From: Thermogemmatispora sp042408735
GTDB taxonomy: Bacteria; Chloroflexota; Ktedonobacteria; Ktedonobacterales; Ktedonobacteraceae
DNA length: 64,000 nucleotides
Assembly (NCBI RefSeq): GCF_042408735.1
Contig: NZ_JBHOQV010000126.1
Span: forward strand, 62,001 to 126,000
Direction of reading: 5' to 3'
Of this stretch, positions 1 through 7,979 are shown piece after piece. A model generated the notes under the pieces. That model was not told where the DNA came from. It saw nothing but the letters and a program-made list of their open reading frames with translations, and searched no databases. Numbering within the stretch: the first letter of the stretch is position 1; each line of letters opens with the position of its first letter. Made by a program: the position numbers and the translations under genes.

Positions 1-1795
1 CCCCGTTGACAACCCAGTGGCACCTGAGCAGGTCCTCGAAACGAATCTCCTCCTGGCCGGCTCCAGCGACAGTGACTGGCAAGGGAATAGCCCGACCCTG
101 GTAGAAACTGGCCAGGCGCCCACCGGTCAGCCGGTGCCAGAAGAGCTGATGGACCGGCGCAGCGGCATGCTCATCGGCGCTGCTGGAGCGTCCCGTGGCG
201 CGATAGATCTCCAGCAGGCGCTCGCAGGCCCGGCGCTCGGCATCCACCAGGGTCTCAGCCGCGACTGGGCAGGAGACCCCCGTTTCAATGGCGCGCATCA
301 GATCGAACATCACCGGCCAGCGCAGCAGGGGATAGATGACCATCTGGCGGCCCTCCTGGCGAACCACGCGCAGGGGCAGAACCATATTGTAGCCGGCCTC
401 ATGCAGCAACTCGGCATGGTAATATTCCGAGAGCGCGCTCTGGGCCTCTACGTGGGTCTTAAAAAAGTAGCGCTCGCCGTCTTGCTCGTAGCTGCCATTA
501 AACGAGTTCAGCGAGACAGGCCGGGGCATCAGCGTCACCGACTCGGTCAACAGGTCGAGCTGGCGTGCAAACCACAGGCGCAGCAGCCGCTCGGCGGTCG
601 CTTTGGCCTCGAACTGCAGACGCTGAATCGTCTCCAGCTGCTCCGCCCTGGCCAGCAGCGATGGAAGCTGGCGCACATCGTCAATGACGAAATCCGGCTC
701 GCAGGCCAGCAAGCGCTCTCGAGCCTGCTGGCTATAGGCGCCGCTCAGAGTGGCCACCGTCAAGGCGCCGGCGGCCCGCCCACCGAGCATATCGCCCGCC
801 GAATCGCCGACCACCACGAATGGCGCCTTACTGGCCGCCAGTTCGACGGCGGAGGGACCACGCCGGTCCAGAGCGTAAAGGAACTGAAACGGATGAGGCT
901 TGCCCAGTAAAGTTGGATCGCCGTGGCGCCGCAGCTGAGCCTCTGCCGTCTCAACGGCATCGTAGGTACAGATGTGCTCGGGGTCGAAGCGGGAAAGCAA
1001 GTCGTAGGTTTGCAGGGGCAGGACAGCCTCCTGATAGACCCGACCGGTCGCCAGGCCCAGGACATACCCCGCCGATCGCAGAGCATCCAGCGTCTCCCGC
1101 AGTGCCTCAGGAGGGAGCAGGGGACGCTCAAAATAGATGCAACCTGGCTTCCCCCTTTGAGCCGGAGGCCGCCCGTAAGTACGGCTGTAGAGTGCCTCCC
1201 CTAAATACCATTCCTGGAAGAGCGAGCGGCAGAAATCCCAGAACGGGCTAAGGCGGGAAAAGACGCCCTCAACCCGCAAGCCCAGTCTGGCGCTGGCGTA
1301 GGCATCGTAGCGATTGAGCAGCTCCAGCCCGACGGCGCCGGAGAAGAGCGGCTCACCAAAGGGAGGGCCGCTGGTCAGGGCTTCCAACTGGTCTCGCCCC
1401 GACTCCGGTCCACCACGCCGGGCGGCCAGCGCCGCCCGCAGCCTGGCCAGCCACTCCTCTTCCCAGGGTCGCAGCGGCAGCAGCCCGGCGCGGCTGGCCG
1501 GGGGGAGCTGCTCCAGCAGGGCAATCAAGCGCCAACAGACCGCCGCATAGCAGGTATCCCAGTTCGAGTTGATGGCCAGCGCCTTATAGAGCAGAATCTC
1601 CTCCTCTGGCAGAGTGGCCCGGCTCAAGCGGCGGCTCTCTTCAGCTTCGGTGACCACTTCATAGTCGCTCTGCCCTGTCACGTTCCAGTAGCGGGGGCTG
1701 GAGAGGAGTTCATGCAGCGTCAGCCCCGCCGCATCCCAATAGGCCGCCTCGCTGGTAATGACCCCATCCAGATCAAAGACAATCAGCGTCTTCAC
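1..1795 (-). CDS. HAD hydrolase fused to a kinase-like C-terminal domain (partial)
   Basis: The frame stays open from a GTG at 1795 to the left window edge, about 598 residues, so the C-terminus is missing. The start is chosen because GTG overlaps the hisG stop as GTGA. Residues 6-12 read VFDLDGV (HAD motif I, nucleophile Asp8). A large helical cap follows. LATGR near residue 252, GKPHPF near 300 and VVVGDSAGD near 330 match HAD motifs II-IV. After about residue 420 the protein no longer looks HAD-like: FFKTHVE, a Glu-containing helix (EYYHAELLHEAGY) and a hydrophobic hinge (MVIYPLL) resemble the beta3-Lys, alphaC-Glu and hinge of aminoglycoside-phosphotransferase-like kinases. This kinase-like reading is inference, because the catalytic loop lies outside the window. 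It is the last gene of the hisS-like/hisG chain. The substrate is unknown. Confidence 0.8.
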   Translation of the reverse strand, partial: MKTLIVFDLDGVITSEAAYWDAAGLTLHELLSSPRYWNVTGQSDYEVVTEAEESRRLSRATLPEEEILLYKALAINSNWDTCYAAVCWRLIALLEQLPPASRAGLLPLRPWEEEWLARLRAALAARRGGPESGRDQLEALTSGPPFGEPLFSGAVGLELLNRYDAYASARLGLRVEGVFSRLSPFWDFCRSLFQEWYLGEALYSRTYGRPPAQRGKPGCIYFERPLLPPEALRETLDALRSAGYVLGLATGRVYQEAVLPLQTYDLLSRFDPEHICTYDAVETAEAQLRRHGDPTLLGKPHPFQFLYALDRRGPSAVELAASKAPFVVVGDSAGDMLGGRAAGALTVATLSGAYSQQARERLLACEPDFVIDDVRQLPSLLARAEQLETIQRLQFEAKATAERLLRLWFARQLDLLTESVTLMPRPVSLNSFNGSYEQDGERYFFKTHVEAQSALSEYYHAELLHEAGYNMVLPLRVVRQEGRQMVIYPLLRWPVMFDLMRAIETGVSCPVAAETLVDAERRACERLLEIYRATGRSSSADEHAAAPVHQLFWHRLTGGRLASFYQGRAIPLPVTVAGAGQEEIRFEDLLRCHWVVNG

Positions 1796-2892
1796 CGTCG
1801 TCGCGCCATCCTCTCGCTTAAGCGTTGCAGGCTGGCCGGCTCCTGACCGAAACGATAGGCCAGCGGCGTCACGTCGATCTGCTCGGCCCCCATGCCGCGC
1901 AAAGCGGCGATAATCTCCAGCAGGTCCGCTATCGCCTCGCCCATGCGAATCACTCCCGAGACGCGGCAGCGCTGGGCCTGCGGATCATCTGTCGACTCCG
2001 AGCTGCCGATGTGATACTCGAAGCCGGGCACCAGCCGCTTCAAGCGCATACTCAGCAGGGAACTGACCTCCTCGCCGCTGCCCGGCACATAGGCCGTCAG
2101 CAAGACGCGATTGCGCGCCTGGAGGCGAGCGGTGATCAGTTCCAGGAGCAGACGGGCCACCTTGAGGGCCTGGGAGTGCTCGCTCAGCAGCCGGACATTG
2201 CCGATCAGGCAGGCCTGAGAGCGCAGGACCACCCCATCTTCGAGCAGCTTCAGATGGTTTTCGCGCAGGGTTGTGCCCGTTTCCGTCAAGTCGACGATCA
2301 GATCGGCCACACCTGTCAAGGGGGCGGCCTCCAAAGCCCCATGAGGCGTCACAATGCGGCAGTGAGAAATCCCATGGCGACGCAGAAAGCGCCGCGTCAA
2401 AGCCGGATACTTGGTCGCGATGCGCAATCCTCGCCCCTTATGCGCCTGGTAATAGCCCGCCAGGTGCCAGAGGTCTGCGCACGTATTGACATCGATCCAG
2501 GTCTCAGGAACGGCTACCACCAGCCGGCAGGAGCCATAGCCCAGGTCGCGCTCCAGGACCATCAGGTCGTCGTCGCCCTCCTCCTGCTCCTCTGCCTCCT
2601 CGTCGGCCCCACGGTACTCGGCGAAGAGATCGTAGCCGGTGATCCCGAGGATAGCGTCGCCGTCTTGTACGAGGGCCGGAATGTCGGCGGCGCGCTGAAA
2701 GACCACCTCCAGCTCGGGCAGGCTACCGATGCGAGCCAGATACTGGCGCGGATTGCTGCGCTGGACCTTGAGACCGCACTCGGCCAGAAACGTCAGAGTG
2801 GCTGCCTCCAACGTTCCCTTGCCAGGCAGGGCCAGGCGCAGCTGAGAAGGTCCCGACTCGCGGTCCGCCTGTCTTGTCTGCGACTCGCTCAT
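1792..2892 (-). CDS. hisG: ATP phosphoribosyltransferase (HisG)
   Basis: Catalyses the first step of histidine synthesis, joining ATP and PRPP to give phosphoribosyl-ATP in the cytosol. The N-terminus has LRLALPGKG (residues 18-26). The PRPP-binding motif ETGTTL is at 204-209, within DLTETGTTLREN. The product is 366 aa, longer than the short HisG form (about 210 aa) and even than common long forms. Part of the excess is an acidic insert (residues 97-109, rich in Glu and Asp). The C-terminal ~100 residues could be the long-form regulatory domain. The start has a strong AAGGAGG nine bases upstream. The gene overlaps the hisS-like gene by 4 bp (ATGA) and the downstream HAD fusion by 4 bp, so translation is probably coupled. 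No other his genes are in the window. Confidence 0.9.
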   Translation of the reverse strand: MSESQTRQADRESGPSQLRLALPGKGTLEAATLTFLAECGLKVQRSNPRQYLARIGSLPELEVVFQRAADIPALVQDGDAILGITGYDLFAEYRGADEEAEEQEEGDDDLMVLERDLGYGSCRLVVAVPETWIDVNTCADLWHLAGYYQAHKGRGLRIATKYPALTRRFLRRHGISHCRIVTPHGALEAAPLTGVADLIVDLTETGTTLRENHLKLLEDGVVLRSQACLIGNVRLLSEHSQALKVARLLLELITARLQARNRVLLTAYVPGSGEEVSSLLSMRLKRLVPGFEYHIGSSESTDDPQAQRCRVSGVIRMGEAIADLLEIIAALRGMGAEQIDVTPLAYRFGQEPASLQRLSERMARRR

Positions 2893-4430
2893 CTGCTGTA
2901 GCCTCCTTCCCGCAGAGCGGCAACCAGCTCGTGGTAAGCGACCGCGCGCTCCTCCCCGGTAGCCAGGTCATGCAGCTTCACTGTATTGGCCTGGCGCTCC
3001 TCCTCCCCCACGATGAGCGCCAGCTCCCAGCCGCGCCGGGCAGCCTGGCGTAGCCCGCTTTTGACCCCCTGGGCGTTCACGTCCAGTTCGGCAATAATGC
3101 CGCCCTGGCTGCGAGCCAGGCGAGCGACCCGGCTGGCGTAGGCCAGATCCTGCTTGCCGATTGGAATCACCAGGGCATGCGCTCGGGAAGCCTGGCGCCA
3201 CTGACTGGCTGGCATCAAGGGAATGAGACGCTCCAGGCCGAAGGCAAAGCCACAGGCCCGCACCTCGCGCGTCCCCCCGACCGCCTGCACCAGGTGGTCG
3301 TAGCGTCCCCCGCCGCACAGCTGCAGATCGAGACCCTCCTCATCGCTGGCATGAATTTCGAAGAGGAGGCCCGTGTAGTACCTGACCCCACGCCCCAGGG
3401 CCAGATTCAAGACAATCTGCCGGCGGTCGACTCCCCCCACCTCGATCAGGGTCGTCACCAACTGCTCCAGCTCCTCCAGAGGGGTGGCCTCCAATCCGTA
3501 GCTGTCCAGCAACTGGCGAAGCTCCTTGAAAACCTCGGGCGGCGAGCCGGCCAATGCGCGCAGCTTACGCAGAAATTCCAGGGCGCTTAAGACCTTCGAG
3601 CGCTGCTCGCTGCGCCTGATCTTCCAAAGGAAGCGTTCAACGATCTCGTGCCGGCTATCTTCGTCGCCGAACGGCAGGCTGAAGCTCCTCAAGAGGGCCG
3701 CCACCAGGTAGTTCGAGCCATCGGCGCTGGCCAGGCGCTGCCAGCGGCCAGCTTCGGCGGAAGCCTCATCAGTAGCCTGCCGGGATGGGTTGGCCGGTTG
3801 CTCGGGATAGAGGGCTTCCAGGCGGGCCTGAGCCGCTTCCTCTCCCTCGGGCGAGCGGCTGATCTGCTCCATCAGGCTCAACAGCAGGCGAGCGGTCTGG
3901 CTATCCAGGTCCTGGCGCTCGATAAAGCCGCTGGCGACGCCGACATGTCCCAGCTCCAGGCGGTAGCGACCAATGCCCAACTCATGCAAAATATCGCAGG
4001 CCAACTGAACGATCTCGCTGTCGGCCCGCAAGGGCTGGCCGCCGAAGAGTTCGACGCCGAGCTGGGTGTGCTGGCGATAGCGTCCCCGCCCCGGGGCCTC
4101 GTAGCGAAAAACCGGTCCTGCATACTGGAAGCGCAGCGGAAGCGAATGCTGCTGATAATTCTCCAGATAGAGACGACAAATCGAAGCGGTATACTCTGGC
4201 CTCAAGCAGAGTTCGCGCTGATGGAGCTGGAAAGCGTAGAGATTCTGCCAGGCCTCCTGACCAAAGCTGGCCTGAAAGAGGTCGCTACGTTCCAGCACCG
4301 GGGTATCGACCGGCTCGTAGCCAGCCTGCTCCAACAGAGCGCGCACGCGATCCACCACCAGTGACTGCCGGCGGTAGTTCTCGGGCAGCACATCATGCAT
4401 CCCGCGCAGGCGCTCGATACGCTTCTTCAT
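2889..4430 (-). CDS. histidyl-tRNA synthetase-like protein (HisS or HisZ)
   Basis: 513 aa from the ATG at 4430, where conserved homology begins (MKKRIERLRGMHDVLP). It is a class II synthetase catalytic core: FRYEAPGRGRYRQ (residues 109-120, motif 2), LGRGVRYYTG (345-354, HisA-type motif), CGGGRYDHL (372-380) and GFAFGLERL (394-402, motif 3). A C-terminal anticodon-binding-like domain spans about 416-513. The Arg of the LVRGLDYYTG motif is kept but the following Asp is Arg here. A helical insert lies at about 190-300. Coupling to hisG by a 4-bp overlap argues for HisZ, the regulatory partner of HisG. The retained anticodon domain and the long HisG argue for a true or duplicated HisRS. I cannot decide between them from sequence alone. 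Confidence 0.85.
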   Translation of the reverse strand: MKKRIERLRGMHDVLPENYRRQSLVVDRVRALLEQAGYEPVDTPVLERSDLFQASFGQEAWQNLYAFQLHQRELCLRPEYTASICRLYLENYQQHSLPLRFQYAGPVFRYEAPGRGRYRQHTQLGVELFGGQPLRADSEIVQLACDILHELGIGRYRLELGHVGVASGFIERQDLDSQTARLLLSLMEQISRSPEGEEAAQARLEALYPEQPANPSRQATDEASAEAGRWQRLASADGSNYLVAALLRSFSLPFGDEDSRHEIVERFLWKIRRSEQRSKVLSALEFLRKLRALAGSPPEVFKELRQLLDSYGLEATPLEELEQLVTTLIEVGGVDRRQIVLNLALGRGVRYYTGLLFEIHASDEEGLDLQLCGGGRYDHLVQAVGGTREVRACGFAFGLERLIPLMPASQWRQASRAHALVIPIGKQDLAYASRVARLARSQGGIIAELDVNAQGVKSGLRQAARRGWELALIVGEEERQANTVKLHDLATGEERAVAYHELVAALREGGYSR

Positions 4431-4755
4431 AGAAACTCGTCTTCCCCCAGAAGTGTCATGCCCGGTTCTGCCTGGCCCGCCTGAATGACCGGGCTGCCGG
4501 CGGATTTGAGGCCACGGCACTCATCTCCCTCTCTCCCTCTTTTCATGGGTCAGCGAAGTGAACGTAGAGGCGAGTGGATGGATGGATAGATGGGACCCTG
4601 GTCAGGCAGCAGGCCGGGCCGGGCCGGCCCTGCTCGTCCAGCCGGACTTCGGACGGGCGAGCGAAGGGCGCGGCGCTCTCCCATCCTAACGCGCCGGCTC
4701 TTCTGGTCCAGGCCCATACGGCGGCCTGACCAGAAGAGCAAGAGTGCCGGGCGAA
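4431..4755. other. spacer between argB and the hisS-like gene
   Basis: About 325 bases without a convincing gene. It carries the weak GGGGGA ribosome site of the hisS-like gene about 13 bases before its ATG, a (GGAT)3 tandem repeat at 4576-4587, GC-rich short palindromes near 4610-4640 and the hairpin listed at 4697-4739. I see no clear sigma-70 promoter for the hisS-like gene. Confidence 0.6.
4697..4739 (-). terminator. hairpin after argB
   Basis: A 17-bp inverted repeat (GCTCTTCTGGTC-AGGCC arms with one bulged base, 9-base loop) starts 17 bases after the argB stop. There is no U tract, so it may act as an RNA-stabilising or factor-dependent end rather than a classic intrinsic terminator. 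Confidence 0.5.
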
Positions 4756-5646
4756 TCAGGCCGATGGCTGGCGCGTTCCCCGCACAATCATTGTCCCAGC
4801 TCCCTTATCCGTGAACAGCTCGCGCAGCAGCACGTGAGGCTCGCGGCCGTCGACAATATGTACGCGAGGGACGGAGCGCAGCGCATCCAGGCAGGCCGCG
4901 ACCTTGGGGATCATGCCGCCCTGGATGACGCCCTCATCGATCAGGCGCAGGGCCTCCTCCTCGGTCAACTCCGAGATGAGGCTGCCGTCTGGGCGGCAGA
5001 TGCCCACCACATTGCTCAGGAAAATCAGCTTCTCGGCGTTGAGGGCGCCCGCCAGGTGGGCGGCTACCACATCGGCATTGATATTCAGGCAGGTACCATC
5101 AGGTCCCTGACCGAGGGGCGCAATAATCGGAATGTAGCTCTGCTCGACCAACACCTGCACCAGCGTGGGATCAACCTCCTCTACCTCTCCGACAAAGCCC
5201 AGGCGCTCGTCCGCGATGCGGGCGCGTACCAGACCGGCGTCGGTTCCGCACAGCCCAACCGCCTTGCCCCCCATCTGCGAAGCCATCAAGACCAGCCCCT
5301 GATTAACCTGCCCCAGCAGTACCATGCGCACCACCTCCAGCGTCTGGGCATCCGTCACGCGCAGGCCATTCTCAAAGCGCGTAGGAAGTTGCAAACGCTT
5401 GAGCCACTCATTGATATAAGGGCCACCGCCGTGGACCAGGACCGGCTTGGCGCCGAGGGCGCTGAGCCAGATGATGTCTTGCAAAACCACCCGCTGGTGC
5501 TCCAGCGTGCTCCCCCCCAATTTTATCACAAGAATTTTTCCCTTGAGGTAATCGATATATGGAAGCGCCTCGCGTAAGACCTCGGCGATCAAGTGGTGAT
5601 CACTGATAATATCTCCGTCGGGTGTCCTTGAAAATGCAATTGCCAT
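4756..5646 (-). CDS. argB: acetylglutamate kinase (ArgB)
   Basis: Phosphorylates N-acetylglutamate with ATP, the second step of arginine synthesis, in the cytosol. 296 aa, the usual length. The N-terminal ILVIKLGGS (residues 38-46) carries the catalytic Lys and the glycine pair. VHGGGP (71-76) is the second glycine loop. RFENGLRVT (90-98) holds the substrate-binding arginine region. The first ~30 residues form an N-terminal helix, as in some arginine-regulated kinases. The ribosome site GAGGAG lies 11 bases before the ATG. It follows argC after a 200-base gap with a small GC hairpin (5728-5742), and the two are probably cotranscribed from the T-box leader. Confidence 0.95.
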   Translation of the reverse strand: MAIAFSRTPDGDIISDHHLIAEVLREALPYIDYLKGKILVIKLGGSTLEHQRVVLQDIIWLSALGAKPVLVHGGGPYINEWLKRLQLPTRFENGLRVTDAQTLEVVRMVLLGQVNQGLVLMASQMGGKAVGLCGTDAGLVRARIADERLGFVGEVEEVDPTLVQVLVEQSYIPIIAPLGQGPDGTCLNINADVVAAHLAGALNAEKLIFLSNVVGICRPDGSLISELTEEEALRLIDEGVIQGGMIPKVAACLDALRSVPRVHIVDGREPHVLLRELFTDKGAGTMIVRGTRQPSA

Positions 5647-5845
5647 CTCTCTGCTAACTCCTCGTCAGACCGTCGTCAAATACTCTCTTGCGCCTGAGCC
5701 GATCGATCGCTGGCTCAGGTTCCCCCAGGGGCGACGCGCCCCATCTCAGCCCGTCCTCTGCTCTGAGTGGAGAAGTGGGCCGGGCAGGCTGGCAGGAGAG
5801 GCCCAGGGGTCGGTCATCTCGACCCCGGACCGGCTCAGGACGAGC

Positions 5846-6937
5846 TTAGGGATAAATCGCTCCCACCTGCAGGCCACAGCGCTCATCGAAGCCGAACATG
5901 CAATTGGCATTTTGAATAGCCTGCCCGGAAGCGCCCTTGACCAGATTATCCAGGCAGGAGAGGACCAGCAGCCGCCCACTGCGCTCGTCTACCGTGACAT
6001 AAAGCAGGCAGTGATTGCTACCATAGGTCCACTTTGTATGCGGCGGCTGGTCAATGACGTGAACGAACGGCTCGCCGGCGTAGTAGTCGCGATAAAGGGC
6101 CTGGACCTGTGCGCTGTCGGGCAGGCGGCCCGAGCCATCGGGGCGCAGCTCGGCATAGCAAGTAGCCAGGATGCCGCGCGTCATGGGAGTCAAATGGGGG
6201 ACGAAAGTCAGGCGCAGGCCCGGCTCGTAGCTCTGCCCAGCGGCCTGAGCCGCCGTCTGCAGCTCCTGGACGATTTCGGGCCAGTGGCGGTGTCCTCCCA
6301 GGCTATAGGCGCTCAGATCCTCATTGGCCTCGGCGTAGTGGGTATCCAGGCGCAGGCCACGCCCGGCTCCGCTGACGCCCGACTTGGCATCGACGATCAG
6401 ATCCCGGCTGACGAGGCCCGCCGAGAGGGCTGGGAGCAAAGCCAGAATGATCGCCGTCGCGTAGCAGCCGGGGTTGGCCACCAGGGCCGTGGCGCGGATA
6501 CGCTCGCGATAGCGCTCACACAAGCCATAGACGGCCTGCTCCAGCAAGGCGGGAGCCGGATGGGTGTGTCTATACCACTCTTGATAGAGGGAGGGATCGC
6601 GCAGACGGAAATCGGCGGAGAGGTCCACCACGCGCGTGCCGCGTTGCAGCAGCGTTACCACGGCTTCAGCGGCAGCGGCGTGGGGAAGGCAGACAAAGGC
6701 CAGCTCTGTCTGCTCTGGCTCCTCCGTGATCACCAGTTCGGCCAGGTGGCGGGCCGCTTCTTGCTGGCAGGCGCCCCCGGCCAGAGCGTACAACTGAGGA
6801 AAGACCTGCCCCAGGCGCTGGCCAGCAGCGCTGCGCCCTGTCACCGAAGTGACCTGAAAGTGAGGGTGATTGGCCAGCAGCCTCAGTAGCTCCAGACCGG
6901 TATAGCCGGTCACATTGACGATCGAAACGCTTATCAT
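5846..6937 (-). CDS. argC: N-acetyl-gamma-glutamyl-phosphate reductase (ArgC)
   Basis: NADPH-dependent reduction of N-acetylglutamyl phosphate to the semialdehyde, the third step of arginine synthesis. 363 aa. The N-terminal Rossmann start is VSIVNVTGYTGLELLRLL (GxTGxxG type). The catalytic Cys is in ANPGCYAT (Cys158). HLTPMTRGI and the C-terminal VKGASGQAIQN segment match the family. AGGAG lies ten bases before the ATG. It is the first gene after a long leader with T-box elements on the same strand, so expression should respond to tRNA charging, most sensibly arginine. Confidence 0.95.
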   Translation of the reverse strand: MISVSIVNVTGYTGLELLRLLANHPHFQVTSVTGRSAAGQRLGQVFPQLYALAGGACQQEAARHLAELVITEEPEQTELAFVCLPHAAAAEAVVTLLQRGTRVVDLSADFRLRDPSLYQEWYRHTHPAPALLEQAVYGLCERYRERIRATALVANPGCYATAIILALLPALSAGLVSRDLIVDAKSGVSGAGRGLRLDTHYAEANEDLSAYSLGGHRHWPEIVQELQTAAQAAGQSYEPGLRLTFVPHLTPMTRGILATCYAELRPDGSGRLPDSAQVQALYRDYYAGEPFVHVIDQPPHTKWTYGSNHCLLYVTVDERSGRLLVLSCLDNLVKGASGQAIQNANCMFGFDERCGLQVGAIYP

Positions 6938-7066
6938 CGGAACACGCTCCTGAACTCCTGGGCTGTAGCGAGGAACGAGGGCTGCATACGCGCTGGCCGG
7001 CTGGCGCCAGCGCGGCGCGCCGGCCCCTCTCTTTCGGGCAAGAAACCAGCCGGTCAGAGAAAGACC

Positions 7067-7145
7067 AATAAAAAACGCCCTCGTCCCTGACCAACTTGCA
7101 TCAAAGGGACGAGAGCCAAGAGAAACGCTCCCGCGGTACCACCCT
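7067..7145 (-). promoter_or_regulatory. T-box antiterminator and terminator of the argCB leader
   Basis: On the minus strand AGGGTGGTACCGCGG (7131-7145) is the diagnostic T-box sequence whose TGGT bulge pairs with the tRNA acceptor end. It is followed by a 9-bp stem (CTCGTCCCT at 7105-7113 with AGGGACGAG at 7080-7088) and GGCG then six T (7070-7075): a complete intrinsic terminator. Uncharged tRNA would stabilise the antiterminator and let transcription enter argC 130 bases downstream. A Stem I for this copy may be the 7230-7320 region (AGTA at 7313-7316, GCCTCG/CGAGGC helix at 7306-7311 and 7251-7256, then CACGTGAG). Confidence 0.93.
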
Positions 7146-7500
7146 GTTTGTCACCACCTGCAGCGCAGCCTCGGTCTGGCAGCGCAGCGACCTGCAGCTA
7201 GCTAGCTTGCTTGCTCCGCCCAGGCGGCGCTCTGCTGTCCTCTCACGTGGGCCTCGTCATCGCCACCACCGCCCATCTCGGCGGACGCCAACAACTCGCT
7301 TGTGTCGAGGCGTACTCGCCGCTTGCCGCCAGCCCTACCGTGGCCAGCCCGCTCCCTGCCGCCCCTCCCCTCAATCACGCGCCAGGCGACCGCCGCTCCT
7401 CACCATCCGCTCTGCTGCAGCCTGCTCGTGCCAGCACCAGAGATTCCTCACCTCGTCGTGACGAACTGTGCTGTGACCACTCTTGCCGGTTATGGTGCTG

Positions 7501-7715
7501 CGTGGGAACCACCCACCTGGCCTACTTGCCCGAGACCGACCGGAGCGCTTCTTCCCTCAGGCAGGTGAGCACAAGGGCAGGGAAGGAAGACTGCCGGGGT
7601 CTGGTGCTTTCTTCGGCCAGCCGCTCACGAACGGGTTCTGAGCCGACGCATCCTCGCCGAACTCTCACCAGCCTTCGGCTCGCTGTTGGCCGTCGGACTC
7701 ATACTAGTTTCGCTC
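7501..7715 (-). promoter_or_regulatory. upstream T-box-like element in the argCB leader
   Basis: Minus-strand order fits a compact T-box. An AGTA S-turn (7702-7705) leads into GAGTCCGACG, then GCGAGCCG, a GGTGAGAG distal loop (7662-7669), CGGCG, CGTCGGCTC and AGAAC, ending in CGTGAGCGG (7621-7629). About 95 bases further comes GGTGGGTGGTTCCCACG, which resembles the T-box consensus TGGNNCC around a TGGT bulge. The spacing of about 200 bases is normal for one T-box. I see no clear intrinsic terminator after it. It may be a degenerate first copy or one extended Stem I module. Confidence 0.55.
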
Positions 7716-7754
7716 AACGCGGGACAGACTTGTATGCACTTGTTATTGTTCTTA

Positions 7755-7783
7755 AGGATAACAGCAGTAGCTGGCATTGTCAA
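7755..7783 (-). promoter_or_regulatory. sigma-70 promoter for argCB
   Basis: On the minus strand TTGACA (7778-7783) and TATCCT (7755-7760) are separated by exactly 17 bases. This puts the transcript start near 7748, just before the upstream T-box-like element, and gives a leader of about 810 bases. Confidence 0.75.
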
Positions 7784-7979
7784 CCGCTGGAGGAAGATGC
7801 TGCGGTTCTCCTGCCGCTGCCGCCCTTCCCTCGGGGCCGACAATCGGGTATATTACTGGGGGTGTGCCGCCAGACGGCAGCCGCGAGCAGCAGGAGCCTT
7901 TGCCGCAGGCCGCGTCTGCGCCTGGCCACCCCCTTCTATCTTGAGCATCGACAGACGAGGATGACGAGGAACAAAGTGC

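Noticed and set aside
17..910. Long open frame on the plus strand at the window start
   Set aside because: It is antisense to the HAD/kinase gene, has no ribosome site and no recognisable domain; high GC content keeps such frames open.
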